This document shows, piece by piece, positions 1 through 12,368 of a stretch of DNA of 64,000 nucleotides. The notes under the pieces are model-generated. The model was given only the letters and a program-made list of their open reading frames with translations. It ran no database searches and was not told the origin of the DNA. The DNA is from Uranotaenia lowii (Eukaryota; Arthropoda; Insecta; Diptera; Culicidae), in assembly GCF_029784155.1 (NCBI RefSeq), contig NC_073691.1:127472714-127536713 (forward strand), read 5' to 3'. Numbering within the stretch: the stretch's first letter is position 1; every line of letters begins with the position of its first letter. A program made the translations under genes and the position numbers.

Positions 1-861
1 TTTTTAGAACATTTAACCGCTTCGCCGAGTACTTCGATTTCAACGTTTCAAGAGCCACTTTCCGAAGAAAAATTTTAATGGTATCGAGGACTGAGTAGAC
101 TAAGGTAGTAGTTTTTAACTTGTTTGTAACTCATTATTTTATTAAGCTATCATTAGGATCAACAGGTGATCCGTTGATGTTTTTTACACAAATAAACAAA
201 GAAGCACAATAACTGATCCCTTTCACCCCCTAATATTGATCTTTTTTATCAAGATAACAAACTGTGCAAAATTTCATTTTGATTGGACAACCCTAAGGCC
301 ACCCTCAAACGCCTTAAAATTGGAAAATTTATGAAAAAAAGATAAAAAAAATCATTGAAAAAAATCTTTATTTATTTCTTTCAATACTTTATGGGAGTCA
401 GGACCGGAAAATATAAATTGGCTGCAGCATTTTTTTTTTACTTTGAGGCTACTAAGCACTTTTTGAAAGCTGATTTAAAATCTTCGCTTACGTTTGGTTT
501 CGCATTTCATTCCAAATTGGATTCGAAACTCATATGCATTTTCAATATTTCGATAATGATTTTCTGGATGTGAAAAGATAATTAGAAGCCAACCCGAGGT
601 TTTCTTTCGTATTCAGATTTGAAGTTCTTGAGCTTATTATCAACTACGGTCCACCTACGACACCTAGCCAATGGCATAAGGGTTGCATTCCGTGATTGGT
701 TCGAAAAAATCAACATTTCACAATGAACCAAGTGAATGATTGCTGGGAGCAAGCAACGCAATCGCACTGTACAGTTTTGAGAATTTCAGACTTTGATATG
801 AACCAATAACGACGCCGACCAGGTCCGTGTAGTCGATAATTGGAAGGGAAGTGCAGTACAT
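1..861. other. Intergenic, no gene seen
   Basis: AT-rich sequence with only short chance reading frames. I see no domain, splice-site pair or terminal repeat. The last bases before 870 may belong to the LINE that follows, but its reading frame only becomes recognisable at about 872. Confidence 0.5.
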
Positions 862-2262
862 GTGATGATTTGTTTGGAAAAATGCCAAAGTAACTCCAAT
901 TTTGAAACCTGGAAAAAGTGCTTCAGAGCCTTCAAGTTATCGACAGTTAGTTTGCTTCCTTCTTTAAGTAAACTATTTGAGAGAGTTATTTTGAATAGAA
1001 TGATGATTCAGATTAATCAGAATTCTATTTTCCCTGATGAACAATTTGGTTTTTGTAATGGACATTCTACAGCACATCAACTTTTGAGTGTAACTAATAT
1101 GATTAACGCTAGCAAATCTAAAGGTTACTCTACTGGTGTTGCTCTTCTTGATATTGAGAAAGCTTTTGACAGTGTTTGGCACAAAGGTTTAGTAGCTAAA
1201 TTAGCCCGATTTGATTTTCCTGTATATCTCACTAAAATTATTCAAAATTATTTGACTAGGCGAAACTTACAAGTAAGCTATCAAAATTCATGCTCTGAAA
1301 GGACACCCATTAAAGCTGGTGTCCCTCAGGGTAGTATACTTGGGCCAATTTTATACAATATTTTTACTTCTGATCTTCCTGATGTACCAGAAGGAAAGGG
1401 TAGAAGATTGTTTGCTGAGGATACTTTGCTTTCATCCAAAGGTCGAAATTTACGGGTGGTACGCAATAGAATGCAACAAAATTTAAATCCTTCTTTGAAT
1501 TACTTGAAAATGTGGAAAATTTCTCCTAACGCTTCCAAAACTCAACTTATTTTACTTCCCCATAAGCCAAGAGCTAAATTTTTAAAACCTCATAACTTTT
1601 AATGGGGTTTTATTAAAATGGTCTGATCACGTGAAGTACTTGGGACTCACACTTGATCGGAATCTTACTTTTAAAAATCACATTGAAGATATTCAATCTA
1701 AATGTAATAAATACACTAAATCTCTTTATTCTCTCATAAACAGGAAATCCAAATTGTGTTTGCGAAATAAGATGCTCATCTACAAACAGGTGTTCCGACC
1801 AGCGATTTGCAGTTCCGATTTGGTCTAGCTGCTGTGCGACGAGGAAAAAAGCCATCCAGAGGATTCAGAACAAGGTTCTGAAAATGATTTTGCGGCTTCC
1901 ACCTTGGCATAGCACCGAAGATCTTCATCGGATTGCGGGCATTGAATCGATCGAAGATATGGCCAACAACATCATCTCCAACTTCAGAGGCAAATCGATG
2001 CTGTCTTCCATCGCAGAGATTCGTTCTCTCTACAAATAAGTTAGTTTTTAGGAGCTAGGGATAAGTTTATACAATTTTTTTGCTCTACAGGAATATCAAA
2101 TACTTTATTGCTATAGCAAATTTAAATCAAATAAACAATGTTTAGAATTTACTGAATCGAAGAGTTGAACTGATCATAATTGATCTGAACACTTAATTTA
2201 CTTGAATAATGTAACTTAAATGTAATGATTGAAAGACTAATAAAGACATATTTAAAAAAAAA
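862..2262 (+). pseudogene. Jockey-type LINE, 5'-truncated reverse transcriptase pseudogene
   Basis: This is the 3' part of a non-LTR retrotransposon ORF2. Frame 872 reads VWKNAKVTPILKPGK, the usual lead-in to the Jockey RT. After a one-base frameshift near 943 it continues as LLPSLSKLFERVI, then AFDSVW (block A region) and GVPQGSILGP (block B region). The catalytic block reads FAEDTLL where the family has Y/FADD, so the first catalytic Asp is Glu. A second frameshift lies near 1600, after which KYLGLTLDRNLTFKNHI follows from 1631. The C-terminal tail ends at about 2039. A 3' UTR with AATAAA at about 2239 and an A-run at 2253-2262 marks the element's 3' end. It is dead through frameshifts, a stop at 1826-1828 and the altered catalytic block. 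Confidence 0.9.
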
Positions 2263-2399
2263 CTTGTTTTTTTCGAACTCAATTTTTTATTTATATTATA
2301 ACATCTCTTTCAAATTTTTTTCCCGATCAGAAGAGAAAAACAAAATTATATCAAGATGAGATATTTTGATATTCTGTTTTTTTTATATCAAAATAAGAT

Positions 2400-5041
2400 G
2401 ACCCATTCCAAGCAGCCCTGAACTGGAGAACCGATTTTTATTTGTCATTATCCAAATATAAATTACATAGCGTTAGAAAGGTTATTTCTTGAGTGTCATT
2501 TTCCATTAAAAGATTTTCAGCTACCTTTTGTTAGAATTGAGAATGTTAACGTTGAAATTCAAAAATTTTAGTATGAAATTAAATTGATTTTTGCAAATAT
2601 TCTTTATTTATAATATAACTTTGTCAAAAATCTAGCTATGTCAAAACAAATTACTGCAAAATGATGGTAGAAAAGCCATCTTTTAAGCATGATATAAGAT
2701 AAATAACAGTTACTGCAAGTTTACGCTCTAGAATCGTTGATAAAGGTATCTATTTTTAAGCGTTGTGACGTCACGAAAATTCTACTGTTTTTAAATTTAT
2801 GATTTACTGAAATTTCACATATTGTCGAAAATTGGAGGTCTCTTCAAATTTTTTGAATGGAATTTAATGCAATTTTTAGATTGAAAATCGGTTTAGCGGG
2901 TTGTGAGTTGCACCCGGGTAAAGAATGCGTTGTGACGTCACGAAAATTTGTTTACTTTTTTTCGAAAACGTTCAAGACTTTTTACTTCAACACTATGATA
3001 GTATTTCTTCAATACAAGTTCCACACAGCAATGTGCTTCAATAAACAAACTCTATTATCAAGTTTTTAAGAAACTATTTTTTTTTTTGCATTAACTTAGT
3101 TGTCTTTAAACATTTCTAATAAAACATATAAAACAGCGCTTAAAAACGCTTGATTCAAGAATAAACAAACTATCAAACAAATGAATACCTCATCGATTTT
3201 GTAAAAGAATATTTGTGAATCAAAGCAGATAGTTATCTGTGATTTGAATAAAAATCTTGTTAAAGATCAAGTTCTTCATATAGGTATCTATGTTAGAATG
3301 AAAAACGCCGCTAGTAGCTTCTATTTCTTTCTGGCATTATGTTCAAACAAAATAAGTACCATGAAATAAATGTAATGAGATTCATAAAATCTGGTAAACT
3401 GGTAAACTTAATAGATTAACTTTTCTATCAAAAAATTCATAAGATTTTAATAGAAAATTAATTAATAAAATTAATTAAATGATTTTAATAGAAAACTGCT
3501 TTTATTGAAGTTTCCACCTCAAAGAATGTCACAAGAAAATCTAAATCGAACCCCTTGTTCACATAAAATTTCACAAAAGAGACTTTGAACTGAATTACAA
3601 AATTTAATAAATCCAAATATGTACTGGCACAAGGTCTCATGCAAAATTTGGGTCTAATAATTCTAAGGGAAGGGGTTCCGCAACGCACCTGAAGTTTGTA
3701 TGGAATTATGTAGATTTTGTTCGGCATGATAAAAAAAACCGTTTTTCGTCAATAATTTAGGTCTTTATCAACCAATTTTTCTTTTAATTTGAGTATTTTA
3801 AAGCTTTGATTATGACAATATTTCATCTGAGGAACACGTTTCGATTAGAGTTATCATAAAACAGCTATAACGTTCAAAATTAGCGTCGATTAACGATCAT
3901 TCATGTATTTTTTGTATTTGACCCATCAGAAGCTAATTTTTGAAACTCAAAAACCTTTTTAACTAAACCATTGTCGAAATGGGATCTTGAGATAAACTAT
4001 TTGTCATAATAAAAGTTTTGTGAATGACTATAATTAGAACAAACCAGCCGATAGGGACTTCATTGGTGCATAACTTGGTTTTAATGTCCTTCCAAACTCA
4101 ATTTCTCATAATTTCGTACAAATTTAAGGCTCATTGTGCCCTCTATTTCCGTGGGCCAATCCCCAACTGGACTTTGTGTTAGGTCTAGGATCTAGTTATG
4201 CTTGCAACTTATAAGATGTCTTGTGTCGATTAACTATCTTTGGAAAAATCGAAGGCTTTGAAATTATCATTTATTTTTCCTTTTCTTTGCAATTAAAAAT
4301 TAAAAATATTCAGAAATACATTTCAACGCTTTTACGAATAAATATTTCCTAGTTATAGTTTTGTCCTAAATAATATTCACATTATCGCATAAAAAAACTT
4401 CGAATAAAATTTATGTGAGCAGTGTTGCAAACCTTATCTGCTTATATGGGCCTTTGACATTGAATTCCTTTTAATTTTTGGGAATAAATGGATCGATTTC
4501 TTCACCAAATCACACTATTTATTAAGTTTTTAAGCATTTTAAGTAAATCAAGCTTTCATTTTAAGATTATACTTTGATTTATGTCATGTAGCTAACCATC
4601 AAATTTCGTGACGTCACAACGCTTTGCAAAACCCTGCTTTTTTTAAATTTCCCGTTGTGACGTCACGAAACTGAATCGCTCTAAAATAAATTGAAATCAA
4701 AATTTGAAAAAATCAAAAACAGCTATTTGTTGATTGTAATGAATCGATACTTTCCTGAAATTTTCATAAAATTTGATCAAATAGAAGAGCAGAAAATTGC
4801 GGCGTTGTAAAAAAAACTGAAAAGTGGGAAAAGAGGCGCGTTGTGACGTCACGATTCCTCTTGCTTATATTTTGTTAACTATTTATTCTATACAAATACT
4901 TTTGGTTTCAAATTGTAGAGAATTAAATTTTGACCTTATAATGTACAATTTATGACAAAGTGCGATATGACCTGTAAAACTTACACACAATATACCAAAA
5001 AATTGTTTTGCAAACGTTGTGACGTCACGCTGGAATGGGTC
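2400..5041. mobile_element. Nested 2.64 kb TIR element with CRE-like palindromes
   Basis: The ends are GACCCATTCCA at 2400-2410 and its exact reverse complement at 5031-5041. Both sides are flanked by AGAT (2396-2399 and 5042-5045), which fits a 4 bp target-site duplication. Excising the element plus one AGAT restores homology to the related copy at 46.4 kb, which supports the boundaries. The interior has no transposase I can recognise, so it is probably non-autonomous. It carries six copies of GTTGTGACGTCACG. Part of it (about 3480-3880) resembles, weakly, the arms of the palindrome at 15.8-17.6 kb. A 4 bp duplication occurs in Sola and Ginger elements among others, but I cannot assign a superfamily. 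Confidence 0.7.
2765..5028. repeat. Six copies of a GTGACGTCAC palindrome
   Basis: GTGACGTCAC occurs at 2765-2774, 2932-2941, 4609-4618, 4657-4666, 4843-4852 and 5019-5028. Each is embedded in a longer conserved GTTGTGACGTCACG; the copy at 4609 is inverted. TGACGTCA is the full CREB/ATF site. Because the flanking bases are conserved too and the last copy abuts the right terminal repeat, I think transposase-binding subterminal repeats are at least as likely as host enhancer sites. Confidence 0.8.
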
Positions 5042-5080
5042 AGATATAATTTAGTACTAGCGAGGTATTGAATGACCACT

Positions 5081-5558
5081 TTTCATGCGATACTTCGCGG
5101 GGCACAGTCAGTTGTGTCAATTGAATTTACAGAATTTATAAATTGGCACAAATACCATCAGCAGGTTCGGTTCCACAGAAGAAACAAAAATTATGTTGAT
5201 TTTTCAGTACAAAATATTTAATTTTTCCATACAAACCTTAAAGTTCAAATTTACTCATGTACACGTTACTTAAAATTCTGCAAAAAAATCATGGATGAGT
5301 TTAAGACCAAAACGAATCAGGGTTTGAGAAATTCAAAAATTACCCCAAATCGACTCAGTCTACTACTGAGCCATATAATTTCCAAGCAAGCAAACTAAGG
5401 CAGGAAAAATAACTTTTTGTGTCAATATAGATATAATTTATTTTTCTAAATAACTTTAACGACGATTTGAGCTAGAATTTTGCCATTGTTCCTTTATCAT
5501 TGATTGGATCAAGGATGAGAGGTGGTAGCTAGGTTTCAAGAAAGTTGGGAACTATGGG
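5081..5558. other. Intergenic, nothing recognised
   Basis: AT-rich sequence without a supported gene, splice pair or terminal repeat. Confidence 0.4.
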
Positions 5559-6830
5559 CAGGGTGGCTAGCTATTTTTCATTTTAAAAACTTTGGCAGTG
5601 TCCTAGTCATTTGATCTAATGATTCGTGAAAATATAGGAAATCTTGAATAATGAGGTGAACTTTAATCGTTTGAATGTAAGATATTATTTTGTATCAGGG
5701 TAGAGAACTTAGATTTTGACTGAAGTTTGTTTTCAAAACATTTTTCACATAAGACATACATACATAGCAGCTCAGGAAATTTTAAGCAAAAGTTTAACGT
5801 AGCAAGAATGAAAAACAAAACAATTGCGATGTAAGGTTTGGTGACCAGGCTAATTTAAACGAAAAACGCAATATTGAAAAACAATATCATTTTCTGGTGA
5901 AAAAGATATTTCTTTAATCAGAAAAATGAAAATCTGCTTGGAAATGTCTAACGCTTCCAAAATATTTGCTTTTTGCTTAAAATAATTTTATGAAACATGG
6001 ATATCGAACACTGAATCATTTGAAGTCGATCAGGTCATCAGAAACTAGATAACCAGGGTTGCTAGCGATTTTTCGTTTGGAATTCCAAAGTTTTTCCCGG
6101 TATTTCCCCGGTTTTTTCCGGTTATGAATAATGGTTTTCCCAGTTAATATACTCGTTTTTTTAATATAAAATCATAATAAAAAAAATATTGTAAAGGGCC
6201 TCAAATTTCTAATAATTGTATCCCAATCTAAACTTGCAAACCGGTTAGAAATCATAACAAATACTTTGGCGTCTTTTAACACGTATTCTTTTTGTATCAA
6301 ATTGACAGGTTTTCATGAATTTTTAATTTTTAAATTTGCATCAATTCGTTGTTTTGCTCCACAACTTCAATAGTATTGCAAAAAAAAATTGAGGTCAATT
6401 GATCTTGAAACTATAATTTAGCACTTTTAAGCCACTGTGAAATTTTCTAGAAAATTTATAGAGTTTCAGAAAAAAAATTGTATAGTTTGTATAGAAATAT
6501 GTAAAAAATACATCGAAGCATAATATCAAATCAGAAATATCAAAATATGAAATCATTAGAATATATTTAGTTATTTTCTGAATGCAGTTATATTTTTTTG
6601 TGCAAATCCAAAGACATGTTTTAGAAAAAAATGTTTTTTTTTCAATACAAAACAATGAATAACTTTAGTAGTGCCTTAGTCATTTGAACTAAAGATTCGT
6701 GAAAATATAGAAAATCTTGAATAAGACAGGCTGAACTTTAATTGTTTGAATGTAAGATATTATTCTATATCAGGGAGAAAGACCTTATATTTCGACAGGA
6801 GCTTGTTTTCGATACAATTTTTACTATTCT
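5559..6830 (+). repeat. Pair of about 170 bp direct repeats with hAT-like end motifs
   Basis: 5588-5757 and 6661-6830 are clearly alike. Shared runs include GATTCGTGAAAATATAG and TTTGAATGTAAGATATTATT. The first copy is preceded at 5559 by CAGGGTGGCTAGC, close to the terminal motif CAGGGTTGCTAGC at 6054. This suggests that two related elements, or one duplicated element, make up 5559-6992. Confidence 0.65.
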
Positions 6831-6992
6831 TAAATTTAGAAATAATTTTGAAATTTCGTGAAAAAATGTGAAGCATGACAATTTTCTTGGTGAAGTGCCG
6901 AAATTCCCGTTTTTCCCCGGTTTCCCGGTGACGAGATAAAATTCCAAAGTTTTTCCAGGTGTTCCCGGTTTTCCCGGTTCGCTAGCAACCCT
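6055..6992. mobile_element. 938 bp TIR element, AGGGTTGCTAGCGA ends
   Basis: AGGGTTGCTAGCGA starts at 6056 and its exact inverse ends at 6992. Just inside each end are TTCCAAAG and short runs of TTCCCGG. The left base is C (CAGGG, as in hAT termini), but the right end reads CCCTA rather than CCCTG. No 8 bp target duplication is visible, so assignment to hAT is only a possibility. No coding capacity is seen. Confidence 0.5.
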
Positions 6993-8330
6993 ACAAGGAC
7001 TACTTGGTCCCGTAGATAAATAAGAAGGACTCACGAAGGGTGGTAAAAATAATTTGTTTTTTTTATTTAAATCAGATTTGATCCTTTATTCAGGAGATTT
7101 ACCCTCGAGAATCAAACAAAATTTAAACATAAAAGGTCCATTGACTATTTTTAGCCATATTGTTTTTTTTTTCACGAAGAATTCTTTTCCTAAGACTATT
7201 CTTATTTCTAAGACTGAGGGTCCAAGTAGAACTCTTTAGTTTATCTTTATAGCATAAGAGCTTAAATTTCAATTTCTTGGAGAAAATTAAAGCTTTTAAG
7301 TCTTTTTTTACCAGGCAATAATTGGAAAAATATAAATTATTGTATGAATATAAGTAATATCAAACTTCAGGTATCAGGTATCAGGATTGAATTGTTTTCT
7401 TCCTTTTATAGGTTTTTTTCAGTTTTCTCAGGTAAATGATGAAATCTTGGATAAAAACCGGCTAGGCACAATTTTCCCATATGTTTGGATAACGTCCCGC
7501 TATTAAGCTTCTCTCATTCTGATACCTAAATATCAAGCTTAGCAATAATCACAAAACTTTTTCCTAAAGTTGCAAGTTAACCATTGTTCTGAAAATTATA
7601 CTTAATGCAGTTAATATCATTATCTAACATAGACAAATTTTTCTGAGAATCATCACTCCTAGACCTGACAAGCGTTTTGGTGGATGAGGGTTAAACGTTA
7701 AGGTACCTGATATCTTCCATACATTATTAACTTTAATTAAACCTAAACTTGATTCGCAACCCGTGAACTTGTCAATTGAAAAAACCAATATTCCCCTTTC
7801 AGCTATTAACAGAACAGCAAGTCAAATAGGTCGAAAATTTGATATAAAAATGATCACAAATAAATCCAAAGCAAACACGCTCCCAGCCAGTTAGCTAGCG
7901 TTAAGCGGTTCAACTTTCCCCATCGCGGTTTAACTTCAAATCCACCCAACTAGTCTAATCTAACGGAAACAATTTAAGTCATCTCTGGTTCGGCCAAGTT
8001 TTTTTTTCATTTCAAAACGTTCATGTAGAAAAGCTCGGCCTTAGATAAACTGCGTACCAAACTATTTACAGTACACCTTTACCAGACGCAAGCCAGTTGT
8101 GTTTATGTGAGCGCAGCCCAAGCCGGGTGGTTTTTAGTGATGTATACTAGAATATATATATTTGTTTTTTTTTGCCAATTTTTGCGCTGTATACTGAGCA
8201 CAAAGAGGGCAATGACATAACACGACCACAGCGATAACCTATCGAATCAACGCAATCTACTTATACCTACTGCCCACTAAATATATCTACGATGCGGTGT
8301 GTGCATGCTCATTGCTTACAGGTTGATGAG
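6993..8330. other. Intergenic with one dispersed repeat
   Basis: 7399-7525 (CTTCCTTTTATAGG through GGCTAGGCACAATTTT to GGATAACGTCCCGCT) is repeated in the same orientation at about 14146-14270. Otherwise I see no gene or element boundary. Confidence 0.55.
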
Positions 8331-8334
8331 CTGC

Positions 8335-9298
8335 TCAGCTGATTATGCACTTGTAAATTTTGCGAGTGGCCATAGTTCTATTATAGAGAATTTGTTTTCG
8401 TGTGGTGGTGCACCGGGGCACTACCGGTAGTGCACTTTTTGCTGTTTTCATGCTCGTTTTCAGGATGAGTAGTCCACTGGTAGTGCACCATAAAGTGGAC
8501 GGTGGAACACTCTGAAAATATTCGGTGTTGCTTGCGCTCTCACCAATACTATCATGAATTTTGACAGCACGTGCTTCCCGATGTAAACAAATATCAGCTG
8601 GTTGGTTTATTTCTATACCGCAAAAATTGCGTTCGAGCTGTTTTTTTTTCTCTTTATTATCCCGAAGAACGGAAACTTGTTTCGGATTCAATACCAGTGC
8701 CGTTTCCAACAGAGGCGGAGAATTTCACCTGGATGGCACGTTCCAAAGCAAACAACGCTCCCAAGAAGAAATGTGCCCAGAAGGCTTGCTGCAATCGGTT
8801 CCAGGCGATGACGAAAAAGAGCAGCAAATCCGAGTGCAAAAAGGCCAACCCAAAGATCTGGTGGAATCGCCCAAACCGAAAAGTTTTCTTGTTCGGGAGG
8901 GTCCTATAAGTTGGTCTCCACAGAAAGAATCGTTCAGCTGCATCGAAGCTACTCTGCTTCGAGCTGTGCCTTAGGGTGACGATGCTCGGTTGCGCCAAGT
9001 CCCGGATTCCCACCCGTTCGTTTCGGTCTGTTAGCAAAATTTTCTCCCCCGACTTCCGCGATCTGAGTTCGCCAATTTGACTTCCAAGAATTTTTCTTTT
9101 GTAATCTGGAAACGGAAATAGGTACTCGAACGAAGATGAGATTTGCGAGGAATAAACGTTCAAAATACCGGAACCTTCAAGCTGGGGTAACTGCAGTCTA
9201 GCAGCAGCAAACATAGACCGCCCAGAATCAGCCGGTATTGCAGTTATCATCAGAGCCAGAGGCGAATCTACCAAGCAAAATAAATCTGAAATCTTCAC
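8335..9298. other. GC-richer segment with overlapping long ORFs, unidentified
   Basis: Unlike its AT-rich surroundings, this block is open in several frames. On minus, 8657-9298 has 213 codons and 8335-8709 has 124. On plus, 8561-8974 has 137 codons and a lysine-rich frame runs from an ATG at 8731. None matches a family I know. The minus frame starts just beyond TTTCAG, so it could be an internal exon. The plus frame has ACCTGG before its ATG. 8408-8500 contains short palindromes of GTGCAC and CGGTAG type, and a related GGTGGTGCACCGG occurs in the MITE at 19733. Coding is possible, but I cannot choose strand or frame. Confidence 0.25.
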
Positions 9299-12041
9299 AA
9301 TTCAACATTATACATAAATTCATGTTAAAATTTTCATATTATTTACTAGACAATGATCAACTAAAGTAAATTTGTTTCAATTTTCGAAATCAAACGAAAA
9401 CAAATACCAGCTGTAATGGAATTTTGACAGCTTGATGTTTTCTGTTGACACTGCCGATTTCACGTACACCAACAAAGGTGGGTGAAAAACTCGATTCATG
9501 CTCGTTTTCAGCATGGAAGGTGCAACACTTTCGGGTGGTGAAAAAAAATACGGTATTAGAAGGTTCTTGCAGTCGCCATTTGAACAAGTTAACCAATTTG
9601 TGCGACATGTGAGTATACAATTTTTTTTAAGTTTTGTTTCTGATCCAGCATTTGGGAACCTCTAAAGTTGTAATCTGGTTGAGTTAATATGTATTTTTGG
9701 TTGTCAGCGATCCACACTCCCACACACAGGTAGTTCTCAAAACAAATAAAAATAAAATGCGAGAATATTTAAATCATCCTGAGAACACAGAGATTTATTG
9801 TATAGTGCAAGGAAACGAATGTTATAACTTAAAGATTTCCTATTAAAAAATCCAATTTTTAGAAAGCTGTTTTGTGTCATTTTTCGATTCACAGTAACTG
9901 TACACAGTAACAGTAGCGATGAGTGTTGCAGATGTGACTCATATGCGACCACACCGTTTACGAAATTTGGTTAACAAACATCGAACAGATATTGATTCAA
10001 TTGATACATTTAGTGCAATGACCAAAAAGTAAAGTTATGTATTCTCAACAGGGTGGATCAATGATCAATGATTTTTTTTTAAATGAAAAAAATTAGATTT
10101 ATTTGATATAAATAAAATTGTTTTGATTGAAATCGGATTTTTTTTTATTTAAATAAGTTTTTTTTGTCAAAAAACTGCTTTTTAAAGAAAAAAAATTACC
10201 ATCAAAATTTTCGTCCATCATGAAATAAAGCTGAGATATTTAACTCAGTAGAATAAAGGTCGTATATGTGTAACATTCCAGATTCATGATTTTTTACATT
10301 CACCAAAGGCAGAGAAAGCCAATGCCTTCCAAATGAAATTCACATCGATTCGGCATTGTATAGACATCCAACGCCTCGAAACAAAAAGACACTTCTAGTT
10401 CTGATTATCGAGTTGATGATCATTTGAAAAACAATTAGGCTTTATCTATTATCGCACCAGTACAAAATTTTCCCTCGGGACTTTCGATTTTCGACTTACT
10501 TCCGACAAAAAAAAAGATTTATTGAGTTTCTAAAAATAAGATTTGATTGCACAATAGACATTCCGTCTACACTTGGCGGATCAATGGATTTTCACGCAAA
10601 TAAAATTTGGCTTTGTTTCGACAAATACAATTATGAGAATTTCACAATCGGGTCAAGTGATTTTTGATTTGCTTCTAAGTAAGTGGCTGTGTGGCAGCGG
10701 CCTAAAGAATACTGCCACTGGGATACTGGTCCATGTCGTACGAGGCGACTTATCCAGTACTTCCCAGATACGTTTATCTCATATTTCTGTCTATTGGAAA
10801 TCAATGAGGCTGTATCTGGGAGGGGGAGAAAATAGGTCAAGGTCAATTATTGCATGCAGAGTTCAGAAGTTTTTCAAGTTCAAAACATTGGAAGAAAATG
10901 TTTTAAATCTGAATCAGTTTTAAATTATTGCTAGTATTTTTGAACTTTTGTACGTATTTTCTCTCGAGTAGGGTATGCCAATAGTGCATATGTAGTACAT
11001 GCATTTGCACAAGCTGTATTCTTCCATATTTTCTTGTTTTGGCAATTTGGAATATGATTTTTCATTTCAAGTTTCGCAAACGCATTGCTTACGGTCTAAT
11101 TGCTTTTGGCTATCTGTTAATATTAACCAATTTGAAATCATAGAATCATGATCTAAATTACATATAGCGCAAAATTAGTGTGTTTTCCTTATAAAAGACG
11201 AGTGTTCAGTCCCTTTTATCTTCGGATTGGTAACAGAAATTTGTGGAGGTAAATGTCCTTTCATATAAAGATAATTTATTTTTAAAATTGCGCCATGGTT
11301 ATTCAATCATTCAAGCCGTACAAATATCGTTTCCATGGAAAAATGTTCAAAAAAATATTTTCTTTTAAGTTGCCAAATTCCCTATTAAATGAAGCTTTTG
11401 ATAAAAACTTGTAGCGCATGTCGACAGTCATATCTGTTTCACCTAATATATGTCACTTCTCTTGTATTGACACATGTTCCCTTGGCTTTAGAATGGTTAT
11501 AGTGTTAAGAAGAGTCAAAGCTCCTCTAATATCGTATCGTACTCTGATATTTCGTTATCATGCGCCAATCCTGGTTCTGGAATCCACTGCTACAGCTTCG
11601 TGCAGTATTAATATCGCTTGTTTCAAATTTGGCGTCAGAGAAACTCATTGTAGTCGTCTAACCAGAGCGCTAACTGGTCAGTTAAAATAAAAATATATAA
11701 AAACAAGACTTTGTGTTCTGAATCTCCTGTATGGTTAAGTTATGATTCAGAGGTACCATGGATGGCAAAACTCCTCAGATCGGCTTGTCCAGTGAAAGAG
11801 AGTGCAATTTTTTTTTCGTCTGCTCCCCCAATCTGTGCGGGGAGAGATAAATCACACTGAAATCAAGAGTGAGATTGTCAACACTTAGGAGTGAATGAGA
11901 GCATTCACACCCGCTGATGAAGAGAATTTCCTTCTCCGGAAAAATCTGTTGCGCATTGTGTTGAGGAGAAATCTGAGAGCTAACTCAGTTTATTCTTGGT
12001 ACGTTCACGAGAAAAGATGCTGCTCTCCAAATCAAAGATCC
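9299..12041. other. Intergenic, scattered repeats
   Basis: No supported gene. GATTTTTGATTTGCTTCTAA around 10660 recurs at about 14273, each followed by GTAAGT, so both are parts of one dispersed family. Plus ORFs such as 10573-10923 show no recognisable composition or motif. Confidence 0.4.
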
Positions 12042-12368
12042 CAGAGGTGTCCTGATCTTCTAGAAGCCGTCCTGATCTTAATTGCAATTGATTTTGTAAT
12101 AAAAACAGTTTAACCTCTTAAACCAATGGTAATCTTCGGTTCAGATGATATTTGAACGGTGTTTTTCGGTATAAACTACAAGTCACCTAACTTCTTATCT
12201 CTTCTGTTGCATAAATTAAGGCGTATACTGCACCGCTATTTCGCCTTAAATTATGCAATCTAGGAAAAGCTGCATTTTATTTCCACCAATCTACTGGTGT
12301 ACTAAAAAATCCTAGTTTTTGTTCTTCGCGGTGTCCTAATTTTTTGACGAAACCACTTGGCACCTCTT
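12042..12368. mobile_element. Decayed hAT MITE (CAGAGGTGCC family)
   Basis: It begins CAGAGGTGTCCTGATC and ends GACGAAACCACTTGGCACCT. These are diverged versions of the ends of the two intact copies at 28009 and 28713. Interior landmarks are also shared, for example GGTTCAGATGA and GCATAAAT followed by AAGGCGT. No clear 8 bp duplication remains, so this is an old copy. Confidence 0.65.

Larger units (their letters stand above)
2321..5080. mobile_element. CCCGATCAG-type TIR element, interrupted by a nested insertion
   Basis: Bases 2321-2395 begin TCCCGATCAGAAGAG and run into AATTATATCAAGATGAGATA. They match the left end of the element at 46356-47535 almost base for base. The match resumes at 5046 (TATAATTTAGTACT). 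Removing 2400-5041 plus one AGAT restores an alignment with 46411-46450. The right end of this copy is not recognisable, since similarity fades within about 40 bp. Superfamily unknown. Confidence 0.6.

Noticed and set aside
2765..5028. CRISPR-like array
   Set aside because: Palindromic 14-mers at irregular spacing (about 48 to 1700 bp), one inverted, inside a TIR element in eukaryotic DNA.
11190..11210. TATA box (TATAAAAG) with TTCAGT initiator
   Set aside because: Only about 18 bp apart, too close for TATA and initiator, and no gene follows.
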